From: Echinarachnius parma
Lineage: Eukaryota; Echinodermata; Echinoidea; Clypeasteroida; Echinarachniidae
DNA length: 64,000 nucleotides
Direction of reading: 5' to 3'
Assembly: GCA_037951105.1 (NCBI GenBank)
Contig: JBAMJV010001821.1
Span: 1 to 64,000, forward strand
Under the pieces are notes generated by a model. The model made no database searches, was not told where the DNA came from, and worked only from the letters and a program-made list of their open reading frames with translations. Positions 12,421 through 25,675 of this stretch are shown piece by piece; position 1 is the stretch's first letter; every line of letters starts with the position of its first letter. The position numbers and the translations under genes are program-made.

Positions 12421-12443
12421 GGGGGGGGGGGGGGGGGGGGGGC
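12421..12443. repeat. Poly-G run
   Basis: Uninterrupted run of about 22 G, the longest clear homopolymer in this part of the intron. Confidence 0.9.
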
Positions 12444-12869
12444 TGGGCCGGCTGGCTGGCGTATAATTATGTCAAATTTAATATGGGCACGGAATATACA
12501 GTTGACGAAGAGAAACCTGTATGAATTCTGAAAATTATAGTTTCCGTTTTTCATTTCTTTCATAGTGGTTAACATAGGGGCAGTCGTTTTGGCAAAACTG
12601 GCAGATCAACTGGATGTAAACGGAAAAGGCATGCGACTTTGCCAACCCTATATATTAATTGCCAAAAATGACAATGCCCCGAACAATAGCAAATGAAAGG
12701 AAACGGCTCGAAGGTTTGAGATTTTCAGGGCAATGGAAGATGAGTAAGCAAACGACAATCGTTCGAAAACACGGAACAAGCGATAAGTGGTATTCCTTAT
12801 AGACTATACCGTAAGTAAGAACGTCACTGACTATCTTTTGTCATAGCAGAGTCATGATTAATACAAATA

Positions 12870-12925
12870 TATATATATTCGATTTATATAGCGCCTAATA
12901 TCAAATTATCTCTAGGCGCTTTACA
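12870..12925 (-). mobile_element. Truncated SINE 3' tail, minus orientation
   Basis: ATTTATATAGCGCCTAATA and CTAGGCGCTTTAC are the reverse complement of the tail at 63676-63735 and resemble the end of the SINE at 47226. Confidence 0.6.
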
Positions 12926-13192
12926 AAATAGATACAGAATAAATTTAAATGCATCTTAATTTACAATTTACAATTACAGTGCACTAATTTGACATGATTA
13001 TCTTATTCTAAGATTAAATAACAATTTACAAAAAGCGAAGAGAATTACTACATACGCGTAATTCATTAAAACAAACGCCTAATAACAAATCAAGTCAACA
13101 CTGTCTTCTACAGATTACATAATAATGTACATATTAAAGAGATGGGTTTTCAGTGCACTTTTATTATGATTCAAAGGAGGTCACGGATCTAA

Positions 13193-13840
13193 TCATGATT
13201 AATGGTTCTAATTAAGTTGTCCTGTGGGTATTGGGTTAAAGTACGACGATTGCCTTCTTAGAAACCGCTATGTCTCAAAATTATGACTTGCCTGACATTA
13301 ATTAGAGCCATTGTCCATGACAATGAATAGCTGTGACGTCACATTTCGGCACTCTATACAGCTGCATCGATATACATAAAGTAAGGACCTTAGTATCTTT
13401 TGTTTATACAAAACATTAAAGGTTCTAAACTAGTTGTCCTTTTGGGCATTGGGTCGAAACTGGACAATCCGCTATGTCACACAATTATGGCTTGCCTGAC
13501 ATTAATTAGAACCATTACCCATGGGAATTAATATTTTTGACGTCACACGTCGGTACTCTATAATTATAGAGTACCAAATTAATGACGTCAATATAGTTTG
13601 TTATAAAACAGTGATGGTTCTAAACTAAATTACAGTAGTAAATTGTCCTTTGGGTATGACGGTTTAAACTGGACCATTGCCCTCTGTTCTTAGAAACCGC
13701 TATGTCACACAGTTCTGGCTTGCCTGAAATCATTCAATGACAATTAGTTGGTGTGACGTCACACTTGTTATAACATAGTTATGGTTTTGAACAACTTGTA
13801 AATTTGATTTGGGCTACTGTTAGTATAGTTTGGACCAATA
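13193..13840 (+). repeat. Tandem repeat with CRE octamers, about 3.5 units
   Basis: Units at about 13193-13358, 13412-13562, 13608-13769 and a partial one at 13771-13840. Shared words are GGTTCTAA, TTGTCCT, CCGCTATGTC, GGCTTGCCTGA and TGACGTCACA. Perfect TGACGTCA palindromes occur at 13334, 13538, 13583 and 13754. Confidence 0.75.
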
Positions 13841-13859
13841 CAATCGCGGGGGGTGCCGC

Positions 13860-16225
13860 ACCTGCAACCGTAAGCTTACACTCATGGGGACAAATACAAT
13901 AACTTTGTTAAATCGAAATGTTCGTAATATCAGAGTTGCCATAGATACGCAACAACTGTGACATTTTGTAATATAATGGAAATTATATTATTTTGTTAAC
14001 GGTTTTTATTAATAATATTGTGCCTTTTATCAAAAGGTCATCATACTATAATGTATAGGCCTAGTATTATGTAGCTGCACATAGCCCAAATAATAAAGTA
14101 AACCATCAACATTTGGACTACAGTAATCTGATGGGCTGGTCGCCCGCGGGAACGGGATGGTGGAACAATGATAGTCGATCGCTTTCGACCACAACCACCC
14201 GCAAGTACTCGGAGATCTGTTCAAACGGAAATCACGCTTCCACTTCTCTTGCGTAAACGCTCCCTTATTTTACACAAATGGAAACATTAAAACTATTATT
14301 CATATTTTCTCCTTTTATGATTAAGAGAAGTTATGATTGGTCCGGTAGCGAAGCAATGGGTGGGTGGGTGGTGGTGGTGGTGGTGGGGGGGGGGGGGGGG
14401 TGGGGGGGGGGGGTTAATGGTTAATTACCCCTGTAGTCCCCCAATCCCGTGGGTAATCTAGCCCCTCTTACATTCCCACTCTCCCTCTGTTGGAGAAAAT
14501 AGGTAAAACAATCATCATATGCTATTCGACATTGCTACGGAGAATGATTTCGAAACAAATTATTGTCAATTGCAGTGACCTGCCGCTGCTCGTGTGATAG
14601 TGCAGTCGCCCTTGCCAGTTGGTCCTAGCAAAATGCTAGTGGATGAAGTGGGAAGGGGGGAGGGGGGGGGGAGGGGGTGGGCCATACAGAGAGCCGGGTG
14701 AGCCCCCATCACTAGCTACACCACTATATACTGTAATTGGCTATCTGCCATTCTGAATCATAAACCGAGGCGGGCATCGCGCTCGCTTGGTTTATTCTCA
14801 AACTATCATGCTGCTCACAAACCGCAAAGTTTGAAAGGTCAACATTAAACATGAGAACGTCAAGAAACCATCTTTGCATTTTGATGGTTGACAATTTAAG
14901 CGGATGTACTTTCATGGAGTGAGAAACATTGAAATGAATGAACATTAATTGGACTCAACTTTTATTACTAACAAAAAACGAACAAATACAATAATGGATT
15001 TCATACACATTTTGATGTAATTATGTAATATGTGTTTGTGTGTGTGTGGGTTTATGGGCGTTCGTGTGCGTGACCAATATTGTATACTTTTTTGTGTGTG
15101 AATTCCACAGTGATATCTTAATACACAACTTAAATTGTAAATAAATCATTACAACACAATATCCCTGTTTGTATTACATGAACTTTTGGTTATGTAACAC
15201 TACCAATTATTTTTCGGATTTCATCAATAAACAGATAAAGTGGGATTTTGAACTAAAATTCACCCTTTGTTAAGAATTTCAAATCAATTCTGTTAGTGAG
15301 TGCCAACACAATATTAGTGCACTGCAGAACGGGGTAGACGAGTGTAAAAAAAACGTGTAAGAAGTTATAATCATCACTAATTCCTGGTATTTGATAACAA
15401 AATTTGAATTGCGGAGGTTTCTGACATTTACAGTTAACATGTCTTTCATTTTACATATCTTCTCTAACTTTTCATGACATGCATTCGGCTAGACTTGTGA
15501 TTCTGAGGTCGATCAAAACCGGTTAAGAAGACACGAACGAACGAAGTGTTAGAGACATGACACAATTCTGCCCCACCCTAAACTTATAATGAACTCCTGA
15601 CTTCGATACCGATTTAGCAGGATGGGTCTGAACTCGATGATAAGTTCACCAAATACCACGAGATGTCACGCAGGATGGCAGACCAAACAGATAATACAGA
15701 AGTCCAATCTATACCTCAAATTAATAAGATTCGGTCTCGGTTTCTGCCCGGGCCCGGTTAAACCCTCGATGCGGTTTGCTTAATATGTTGAACTTTACCT
15801 CGCTTCGACAGGATCACGTAGCCGGTGTCTGCAGGGAGATTTTCTCGAACTTTGATAAGTCGGTAATTTGTTCCTTGAAGTCCAGCGTCACAAAACATCT
15901 CCAAAACAGGTTGACGCATCACTTCTTCAAGAAGATAGAAAATGGCATGAAATATAATAAAAAGATTCGGTCACGGTTTCTGTCCAGGCCCGGCAAAACC
16001 CTCGATGCGGTTTGTTTAATAGGTTAAACTTTACCTCGCCTCGACAGGATCACGTCTAGTGTCCGCAAGGATATTTCTTCAACAATTATATGTTTTTTCT
16101 TGTTTCCTGGGGGAACCATCGTCACAAAATATATATTAAAAAAACGATTGATGCGTCACGTCTTCAAAAAGATAGGATGAATACAATTTATATATATTAT
16201 AAATGAATGAAAAAGAGCAAAGAAA
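13860..16225. other. Intron 1 stretch without a gene
   Basis: Contains TGG/poly-G runs at 14358-14414 and 14656-14678. Two related segments, about 15728-15850 and 15964-16075, share CGGTCTCGGTTTCTG/CGGTCACGGTTTCTG, CCCTCGATGCGGTTTG and GACAGGATCACGT. They form a diverged direct repeat of about 236 bp. Confidence 0.55.
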
Positions 16226-16229
16226 AATA

Positions 16230-16303
16230 GGCTTCGCCGGGAATCGAACCAGAGACCGCCGGATTGCTAGACCGGTGCTCAACCATCGAGCCACAAAGAC
16301 CCT
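16230..16303 (-). mobile_element. tRNA-like SINE head, minus strand
   Basis: Read on the minus strand it has an A-box-like TGGCTCGATGGTTGAGC, an anticodon-loop CTAGCAA and a B box TGGTTCGATTCC. The acceptor stem does not pair, so it is a tRNA-derived repeat rather than a tRNA gene. A relative lies at 43016-43091. Confidence 0.6.
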
Positions 16304-17154
16304 TGAATGGGGGACGTTTCCATGGGTTTATATTATGATACATTTACTGGCACAAAGTAGTTTAAGAATCTAAATACTAGAAAGTGTGTATTTTAGAACA
16401 TTCATTTAGTACATTAAACATGCTCACAATTGAATCCCACTATAATTTGAAGCGAATCGAGCCAAAATTCCAAAATAATGCAATAATAATATTTTAATAT
16501 GTTATCCATGTATTAATATTGGGATTATAACCACTAATATGGATACTGAATATATTTTGGAACATCCCTCTACAAGGATGCACTGGCCTGGAATGCACTC
16601 CAGGGAGTGGTTGCGGTGTATGTATCCGATGACGGGGGTAATAGTTTCTGACAGGGAACCCCAATGCGCGGGAACGACTGCTACCCTGGGTAATCAGATC
16701 ATATCAAATAATTATGGACCTTTTAAAGATGAATTCCAGTTTTGGGAAAGAAGCCGAATACATCTATATTGATCATTATTGTTGAATAAGTATTGAAATA
16801 GGGCTTGTGTGTTAAAATCGGAACCTAAGCATCGTTACATACAGAAATATCGGAAGAAATCCAATATCCGCCTGTGAAATTTATAAATCAACCGCCAGTT
16901 CGGACCTGTTCGGAGATATCGACAAGCTGGGGACAAGCCCGTAAAAACGAACACCTCGTGTACTCGCACGTGGCCATTGTACGTAGCGTATGGGCGATTC
17001 CGGAGTTGGCGATCTCTATCTGCAGCAGATCAAGTTATAATTTTGGAAATATATCAATTAGTAGGCGGTTTCTTGGCCAAATTTGGATAATCCTATATTA
17101 GTACAATTATATTCTTTCACATTATTGGTAATAAGAGCTTCCATTTCATTTTTT

Positions 17155-17225
17155 TGAGAGGGGGGCGTTTCCAAAACTGGCCTTTACCTTTAAAGCTAGA
17201 TAACCAGTTTGAGAAACGCCCCAAA
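17155..17225. mobile_element. Small hairpin element
   Basis: GGGGCGTTTCCAAAACTGG pairs with CCAGTTTGAGAAACGCCCC over a short loop. Confidence 0.65.
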
Positions 17226-18054
17226 CAAAGTTGGTTACAATGACATCACGCCTTTATCCATGTTTATCCCCGAAAATGTGAAAGAATATCTTACCTTATC
17301 TGTAAATATGGAGTTAAAATAGATGTACAAAATAACGATGAAATCAAGTTTTATAATTATGGTAAGCATGTGCAAAGTAGCTACACGGAATGATCAAGCG
17401 TATAGACACAGATACTTGCCGTTTATACCCACGGCGGGCGTACAAACCGTGTAATGTTGGTGCGAGCTCAGCGCCGCGCATGGAAATTTGGTAGATTATA
17501 ATACATTCTGTATTACACGATATTACGTAGAATGTGCCTTCTAAATTGTTACTTTTACTATTTCAACAATGTTTCAAGTTCCGTTACTATTCAAAAGCTG
17601 CTATATTGGATGTAAGGTGATTAAATCTTGAATATCTCCATAATAAGGGAGACATACAGACAAGTCAAAACCACCTTTATTCTTCTGTTACCATAAGGCA
17701 AACATCAAAGTATATAGAGAAAATTAAGCTCAAAGTGGTTTTGATGAATTTGATCACTTTAACTTGGGGGCAAGGATGGCGGGCGTTACATGTCAGTGGT
17801 CATTTAGTGGTCGTTCACTGATATGTGGTCAACTCATAATCGGGAGGATTTCCCTTAATACAATACATATTTCAATGACGCAGTTGTATAAGAGAGGGGA
17901 AAGGGGTAAGATGTTTAGAGGTTTAGGAGTAAAGTACCCGCCCTTGTGATAATCTTCAACCCCCGCACTGTCCGAAGGAAAATTAAATTATATACAAAAG
18001 TATACACCTTTAAATTGTGTTTGGTTTGGGCATATCCTCCATTGGAATAATTGC

Positions 18055-18990
18055 CCCCGCTTTACCCCCTCATTGCTCCATCTTTGCCCCCTCTTCACCC
18101 TCTTTGTTCCCTTCTTGGCTCCCTCTTTGGCCCCTTCTCCCTCCCTCTTTACTCCCTTCTTCCACATCCCTCTTCGCCCTCTCTTCATCCCTTCTTTCCC
18201 CCTCTTCAATCCCCCTTTCCCCTACTTTGCTCCCTATGTACCCCCTTCTCCCTCCCTCTTTGAATACACCCTTCTTCCACATCCCCTCTTCCCCTCTCTT
18301 CATCCCTTCTTTCCCCCTCGTCAGTCCCCTTTTCCCCTTCTTTGCTCCCTATGTACCTCCTTCTCCCTCCCTCTTTGAATACACCCTTCTTCCACATCCC
18401 CTCTTCCCCTCTCTTCATCCCTTCTTTTCCCCTCTCTTCATCCCCCTTTGTCTCCTTCTTTGCTCTTTGCTCCCTATGTACCCCCTTCTCCCTCCCTCTT
18501 TGAATACACCCTTCTTCCACATCCCCTCTTCCCCCTCTCTTCATCCCTTCTTTCCCCCTCTCTTCATCCCTTCTTCCCCCCTCTTCAGTCCCCTTTTCCC
18601 CTTCTTTGCTATTTGCTCTTTGCTCCCTATGTACCCCCTTCTCCCTCCCTCTTTGAATACACCCTTCTTCCACATCCCCTCTTCCCCCTCTCTTCATCCC
18701 TTCTTTCCCCCTCTTCAGTCCCCTTTTCCCCTTCTTTGCTCTTTGCTCCCTATGTACCTCCTTCTCCCTCCCTCTTTGACCACACCCTTCTTCCACATCC
18801 CATCTTCCCCCTCTCTTCATCCCCCTTTGCCCCTTCTCTGCTCCCTCTTTGCCCAATTTCCCCCTCTTCACCCTCTTTGTCTCCTTCTTTGCTCCCTCTT
18901 TACCCCCGTCTTCCCCCCTCTCCACCTCCATCTTTGCCCCATTTGTCACTCACTTTGCACCCCTGTTCGCCCCGCTTTGCCCCCTCTTTT
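18055..18990 (+). repeat. CT-rich minisatellite
   Basis: Five or more imperfect copies, about 115-150 bp each, of a pyrimidine-rich unit containing CTCCCTATGTACC, CTCCCTCCCTCTTTGAATAC and CTTCTTCCACATCCC (starts near 18230, 18346, 18471, 18622 and 18748). The + strand is almost pure C/T, so long low-complexity open frames appear on both strands (up to 369 codons). These are artefacts of composition. Confidence 0.9.
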
Positions 18991-19043
18991 AGGTGTTCTT
19001 CCTGGCTACGCCACTGACTTGATATCTAGGGTAATGATGGCGG

Positions 19044-19446
19044 ACATTACTGACCGGGGCACCAATCAGTGGTCATCCAGGGAAATTCCGGGATGTGGAT
19101 TTGTTAATCCTTACTTTCATGTGTGACAAATGTTCACGCGGTGACTAATCAATTGTCCGTTTAACGATTAGGTTATTATGGTCGATTTTAGGGTGCTATG
19201 AAAGATGCTATAAAATAATAACTACGTGGTTAACACATCAATAGATTGTTTATATCGATGAGTTTACATTACTGACCGGGGCAACAATCAGTGGTCATCC
19301 ACTGTAACTCCGGGATGTAGATTTGTTAATCCTTACTTTCATGTGTGACAAATTTTCACGCGGTGACTAAAAAGCCTCCGTTATAGTTTATTATGGTCGA
19401 TTTTTATGGTGCTATGAAATATGCTATACAAAAATAACTACGTGGT
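19044..19446 (+). repeat. Direct duplication, about 185-bp units 222 bp apart
   Basis: Units 19044-19230 and 19266-19446 share ACATTACTGACCGGGGC, CAATCAGTGGTCATCCA, GATTTGTTAATCC, TTACTTTCATGTGTGACAAA and ACTACGTGGTT. Confidence 0.8.
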
Positions 19447-20155
19447 TTTCGTATCCAGTCGACTGCGTGTGTTATAACCAGATGGGAATAATTTGGATAT
19501 CCTGATCATAAATGAAGTAACGGGATTATAAACTTTATTTAGGAGAGCGTAAGAAAGTTTGACCGAAATGACAAAAAATAGACAAACACAATCATGCTCA
19601 TAAAATTACAAGAAAACACACACAAATTAATTGTCACATGAAGTCGTCTATGACTATGAATATAATTACATTTCTCAGTAGTGCTTCAAATATTGAGTCG
19701 GGGTGGGGCGAGGCATATAGGCAACGCCATGCAAATATCATTATTTGATGCATTATTTTTAGTTGATAATTTACATTGCGTTTTGATAAATGGGATAATT
19801 GCAATTCGATGATACATTTATGCAAATAAAACCACGAAGGAAAAAAATGGAGAATCATCGAAATTAGTTCTGAAGTTGCTAACAATGTGTAAATCAGTAT
19901 GATTATATCTTACATTTATTTTTATTATACTATTAGAATTAAGTGCATTATGACTGTTTTACTGTGTTTTGTTACTGAGATCAATATAATTATATCAACT
20001 ATAATAGAACCATTACAGTCGAACATGCGAATTATAAATGATATATAACTTGCTAACATCGATTTAGTCACTATATGTTATATAAAGCCCAGTTTTCTCT
20101 GCTCATCAAATGTATTAGTATAATCATCTTCTTCACATTTTCATCCTACCTACAG

Positions 20156-20338
20156 AGATATTCATGTGCGATTTCGAGGACCCTCGATCGCCCCTCTGCA
20201 GCTTCCGCGCCGAGCTACCGCAGAAGAGCGTGACCCACAGGGACGAACAATGGGAGAGCCGCCGGGCCGGGATAGGCAGCAGGGCTGGTGACGGTAGCGA
20301 TGGGCCCACCGTGGATCGGACCCTGGATACATCGCAGG
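20156..20338 (+). CDS. MAM-receptor exon 2: N-terminal half of MAM domain
   Basis: Encodes residues 28-88 plus one base of codon 89. After the acceptor TACAG the frame reads EIFMCDFEDP, the classic MAM opening (CDFE, then LC about eight residues later; C32 and C42). It continues through an acidic/Trp stretch (DEQWES) to GDGSDGPTVDRT, the counterpart of the usual GPSVDHT segment. It ends CAG G before donor GTAAGT, phase 1 on both sides. GC content is far higher than in the flanking introns, as in the other exons. Phase and family fit make the splice sites secure. Confidence 0.88.
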
Positions 20339-21300
20339 GTAAGTGTTTGATTAACCCAATCCATATCAAGTTAAGAAATGTCCATATTAAACATGAATTA
20401 GATATAGTAGTATAATAGTTACATTAATGGTCGCAGTAATTCGAAAGTGAGTGATTGGCAGAGGGGGCAGAGGCATGTGAGAAAACTGTCCACCACCACT
20501 TATGTTTTTTTTTTCTTTTTCCAACTGACAACAAACAATTTACCATGGTTACCAAGTACCTGTCATAACATTATATACATGTACCATGATGAATACAATT
20601 TCTGCTTTCTGTTAGGTTGCATTTTCGGGCCCAGTCCTGAGGGGAAAATATTAGAAAATGTATTCACAAATTTCTGAAAGGAATTCCTGGAACCGGTTTG
20701 GCACGATCGAAGCACCCCAAACTTCAGTCCCATACGCCTGTTTCGATGTGACTTTGAAGTGAAGGCCAGACTTGGCACCGTTCTATACTCTCGTCGGATA
20801 TACGCTTACAAACTAATATATAGGGTTCAATAGTATTCATCACCAAGTATAAAATTAGCGCGCCTCGAGACAGTTGATCTACTACAAACATGATTTGAAA
20901 ATAAAAGTGCTGCTAAACTGGCCAGACTAAAAATAGTATTTTTGTTTTGGTAAGTCTTAAAATCTAAATATGGGACATGTGCCAGGAGACAAAGTGATTC
21001 GTAATTGTTCAAGGTCCTTTTTTTTGCAATATAATTTTGCAATTGAAATTAGACAGTTAGTATGTAGATATATTAAAGTTTATTTGTTTGTTAGTGTTTA
21101 TGTTTGTCTGTTTTATTTTATTTATACGGTAAAAACAAAACCTCGATCAGCCAAGGGAGGCTGTTTTCTTTTTCAGAGAGGCCGTGGTACATAATCTGAA
21201 ATTGTTTGTTTAGTTATGTTAAATTTGGTTTATTTGAATTGTTTGTAAATGGATTCATAATAAATACAAAAATCGAATGGAATCGAAATCCAGTAGAAGC

Positions 21301-21564
21301 CTGGGGCCAATATTAATAAAACCCCGCTAGCTTTAATAGTTTATGCTATCGTCTATTTTGGATGGCGTAGCTAAGTATTTAACACAGTATGTTTTAGTTG
21401 CTAACTATGGTTAACTCAGTACCTATACATACTGACCCTTCTAACATGATAAACCCTAGTCGGGAACTAGGAAAAGTGATTGTTGGTCACTAAACTGTAT
21501 GATCTGAAATGGACTTAGCATGGAACTATATAAGCTAGCGGGGTTTTATGAATACGGTCCCTGG
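21301..21564. mobile_element. MITE family B, copy 1
   Basis: Left end GGGGCCAATATTAATAAAAC then CCCGCTAGCTT; right end AGCTAGCGGGGTTTTATGAA then TACGGTCCCTGG. Terminal inverted repeats about 32 bp with mismatches. A second copy is at 56692-56954. Confidence 0.8.
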
Positions 21565-21613
21565 TGGTAAGTGTCTTCATGGACCTAATTTAGGATTATG
21601 TTGGTGTCATTTT

Positions 21614-22184
21614 CTTAAAGGGGAATTCCACCCCAGAAATGTGATGTTTGCTATAAAATGAAGTGAATATGAAGAATCATGATCGAAAATCTGAGCCAAA
21701 ACGGTAGAGCAATAAAAAAGTTATGACAGGATGAACTTTGCTCTGATTTTTAGTATCGTTCGAAATTGCTATCGATCGTGACGTCACTTGCGAGCTGCAG
21801 CCATTTTGACTTCTACATGAAACTTTTACAAAATTTAAATTTTCTTAATAACAAAGCAAATTTATGAGCTTACAAATTCTAGGGAGGTTGGCCCATCGGT
21901 TTCTTCTATGAATTCGTGAAAACAAGCAGAGAAAAATTAATTTTTAGCAACGAAAATGAGAAATGAGTGTATTTTCATGTACTAAAGCCATGGCGAGTTG
22001 CTCGTCAATGATGTTACATATGGCGGCAATTTTGAAACGATCGCTCATTACCACATGATGTTCAAATAGGTATAACTCTCATGTTTCTTGTCCGATTTTG
22101 ATCAAACTTTCACCAAATTATGCCTCTTATTCTGCTTATTCAAATAACGAATGGTTTTATCAGGCCCGGAATACCCCTTTAAGA
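21614..22184. mobile_element. Larger MITE with AAGGGGAATTCC-type ends
   Basis: Left end CTTAAAGGGGAATTCCACCC, right end GGCCCGGAATACCCCTTTAA, inverted over about 20 bp. 571 bp in between with no coding frame. Confidence 0.65.
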
Positions 22185-22399
22185 ATTAGTTAGAACACAA
22201 GATTGTATCATTATATTTTTTTGAAGTGCACTCGACTAGTTGAGTAAAGTGACCTGTGTGCTTTGAAGAAAGAAAAAAAAAATATTCACCATATTATGTT
22301 GTTTAACCCCTGGGAACTCGTATCGAAGGAAGCATCACTCATCATACATATTTAATTTTAGGTATACTCCAGGAATACTGCATATTGTTAACCTACTTT

Positions 22400-23030
22400 T
22401 CTTTTGTATAGTTTTGAAACATACATGTAGGTATAAACAATCTATTACATTCCCTTTCCAGGCCAGAATACAGCTCATAATAACATATCCGGTGCGTTGT
22501 ACATACATACGAATGTTAATGTCCCCAGAGAAAAATACGAAATCATATTTATGTTTCTGCTCTATATATTACATTTTTTTTACACTCTCCATCCAGACCA
22601 AAAACATATAGCCCATATACATCTCCGGTACATTAAACATACATAAGCAAAAACATATGATATGTTTTGCTCTATAACATTCTCCTACCCTCCCTCTCCA
22701 GACCAGAAACATATATATAGTCCATTATATCCGCTGTGTTTAAAAAACTGCAACATACACTGTCAACGTCCCCAGAGCAGAAACTTATAGTTTTAACCTC
22801 TCCATAACAGAAACATATACTTACTCTTATCCCTTTCGAAGCCCGTTGGACCTCCGGTGCATAATATATTCACATATATTTTTAACGTCCCCAGAGCGGT
22901 AACATTATATAGTTTTAAAGTCCCCAGACCAGAAACATATATATAGTGTTATCCTCTCCAGAACATCAACATATATATATATATAGTTCTTCATATTCTT
23001 TGCAGAAAAACATACATACCGACAGTGCGT
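22400..23030 (+). repeat. Degenerate tandem repeat
   Basis: Four to six loose copies of a unit carrying CCAGACCAGAAACATATA, GTCCCCAGAGCAGAAAC and ACATACATA. Too diverged to set a clean period (about 100-130 bp). Confidence 0.55.
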
Positions 23031-23509
23031 CGGAAATGCGAGTATTATTGGATATATCCGAGTCGTGAACCCATCGTTGATGATAATCCCTGAGACCTCG
23101 TTTACAAATCAAAACGTGCAGCCGGGCGAACTGATTCATTATCTATTTTTAACCGCTTGGGAATACGTATTTTAAAATATAGTTTTATTTCTATATAACT
23201 TATATACAAATACATTATGTATTGTTTGAGAATAATAGGTAAAACAAGAGGAAGAGGAAGAGTGGGGGTGGGGTGGGGTGGGGGGGATTAAATAAGGATA
23301 CAAATGGGAAGTTAGCATACTGCATTGGATTCTAAAATGCATGAAATTAATATCTTCTTTGTGATATTATTGTTGGTCATCTTTTCGAAATATATTAGCA
23401 AATTAACGTAACATATCAATTTCACCCTCTACACCTATACCCACCGCCAATTGCGTTACAAAGTTAAGATTAAACTAAACTTATGCAATATGCCCCAAAA
23501 TTGGACTAA

Positions 23510-24040
23510 ACAGTTGCGTTTAATCACAAATGTTGCATTCAATCGTTTTGATTCGTTTAACCGCAGAACCTCTTCTGAATCAATATAGATGAGGGTCTTT
23601 TTATACTAAATTCGGTGAAAGTTGTCTGGAATATATTTTGTGAGCTAATAAACGTCCTTGAGCTATTCGTTTAGGTTCTCCAAATAGTTGTTCGTCGCAA
23701 ATGTTGCGTTCAATCGCTTTGTTTCGTGTAATTGCAGAGACTCTTTCTGCATGACTATAGATCGATGAGCCTCTATCGCACTAAAATAATTCGACGAACG
23801 TTGACTTTGACCTAAACGTCCATGATTTATTGTATAATGACGTATAATAGGTTCTCTAACGAGTTTTTACTCGCAAATGTTGCGTTAAACCTTTTTTTGT
23901 TTCGCAGAGCCTCATTCTGACCACTAGATATAATTATGATCACGAGCCTCTTTCGGACTAAACTCGAAGAACGTTAACTGGACCATAATTGTTTGACAAA
24001 AACGTCCTTGAGCTATACATATAGGTTCTCTAAATATAAT
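23510..24040 (+). repeat. Three-copy tandem repeat, about 175-bp unit
   Basis: Starts near 23525, 23697 and 23872. Shared words are GCAAATGTTGCGTT, TTTGTTTCG, GCAGAGCCTC, AACGTCCTTGAGCTAT and TAGGTTCTCTAA. Confidence 0.7.
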
Positions 24041-24059
24041 TATTCTTTCTTCTACTTCT

Positions 24060-25670
24060 TCTTTCATCTTGTTTAGTATAATTTTCTCTTGACTATAAAC
24101 CTCCTGAGGGTGGTTTGTGGTTAGACTAACCCTATTCATATTTCCAGAAACAAAATACAAATAGCTTTTGTTTTTGTTTATTTCTTGTATCCAAGACATT
24201 GAATAGGTGGTAAACATTAGTAATTGGACCCTGTCCAACTTCGTAGTATAATATCGTATAATACATAAACATCCTGCGAAAACGTATATACAATAGAAAA
24301 TAATTTGCAAAGAATAATCATACATGATTGGAAAGGAAGAACTAATAACGTTGCTTTAGAAACAATACAATTGTATTACCCAATCCTCTTCATAACTTTC
24401 AATTAAATTTACATTTCACTAATAACATTGTCATAAAGGATAAGCCCAGACGGGTGAGCCTCTTGATAAATATTCCATTGACGGACAGGGTTTGGGGTGG
24501 GGTGGGTCAAAGTTAAATTAATTTCCGTGCTATTTGACAAATACGGCGGCGCCAATAATATATGTCCGATTTTGTACACAGCCCCAGGCCACATATCTAT
24601 ATAATTAGTAGTGACAGTTACAGAAGGGGGCTAGTCCTCTGGTAGCTCCGCCATGTCCTTGTAGTTAATTTGCACGTATCTATTGTAGGGGAGGGGTTAG
24701 CCTTAGCCTTGGACTTCAAACATGATACCATACATTTTATTGTGATTATATGTCATTCTTTATTTGTTTCCCCCATATGAGGGAGGGGATAAGGGTGAGC
24801 AAGTTTACCCCTGGGTTTATTTATAATATTTGCCCCTCTTTCGCTACGAATAGAACTGTAAGTTTAGTTTTATTTTCCATCCAGGGCATTGCCAACAAGT
24901 TGATGGTGACAGTCGCTTGATTTAATCGCATTTGATTTATTTACAAATTTAACATTATTTTATATATAACTGTTTTATAAGTGAACTATCATGACAATTA
25001 TACTCACAAAGAGCGTTTTTCATAGTAAGCATTTTGTTCTGCGGTATAAAATAAATCATAATTATTACCAAGCCTTCTGCAATGATTCGTAAGTTGAAAA
25101 CATACACGACTGTTGCCTTATTTTGACCTTATGATTCTCCGAAAATTGTCATCATCGTTGATGCTAAATTATTTTCGTCTGACCTTTATTTGTTTCCTAG
25201 AAATAAATTGAATCAAGTGTGATTCCAATTGCATGAAGTTGTGGTTGATTTGAGATGCATCACAGAAATGTTACCCTTTAAACTAATAGTTTATGTCATC
25301 AGCACATGAGGGCATCACGAGGTCAATATTCAATGAATTTAAGACATTATTTTCTGAGTTATTTATTCATCTTTAGCGCTCTGGCTGGAATAAACAAAGG
25401 AAATGTGTGTAAACCATATACAGATATTAATTCCTATATTATAGTCTATGAGGTCAACCATGGTTTAAAATCGTGGAGCGCCATTTGTAAGACTACATTC
25501 ACTTGGCACATATATCCTTTTAACAATAATGAACATCATAATCTTAGTCTCTCATTCATATCCAATGATTATAAAGGAAATTCAGCTTCGCATAAGAAGT
25601 ATGAGTGTCTAATTCATTCCACATTAGGAAAACATCAATAGCCTTGAATTGTTTTTTAATTATAAATTAT
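24060..25670. other. Intron 2 stretch without a gene
   Basis: AT-rich. A 111-codon open frame at 25306-25641 has no recognisable domain and no supporting splice or promoter context. Nothing else identified. Confidence 0.45.
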
Positions 25671-25675
25671 AATTT

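Larger units (their letters stand above)
3385..20155 (+). other. Intron 1 of the MAM-receptor gene (16.8 kb)
   Basis: Runs from donor GTAATT to acceptor CTACAG, phase 1. I see no convincing coding exon inside it; open frames here are short or low complexity. It holds the repeats listed separately: CACAGTG fold-back, MITEs, the 630-bp tandem duplication, CRE-bearing repeats, tRNA-like sequence and the CT minisatellite. Many G-runs of ten or more bases occur. Such a long first intron is a common place for enhancers. Confidence 0.75.

Noticed and set aside
16230-16303. A tRNA-Ala(AGC) gene
   Set aside because: Promoter boxes and anticodon loop are present, but the acceptor stem does not pair and a diverged relative occurs at 43016. 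Better explained as a SINE head.
18017-19126. 369-codon + strand open frame and a 247-codon minus-strand frame
   Set aside because: They lie within a pure C/T minisatellite whose composition suppresses stops; the peptide is low-complexity Pro/Ser/Leu or Arg/Glu/Gly and repeats with the DNA unit.
25306-25641. 111-codon frame in intron 2
   Set aside because: No recognised domain, no duplicated or conserved context, AT-rich codons; it could be chance.
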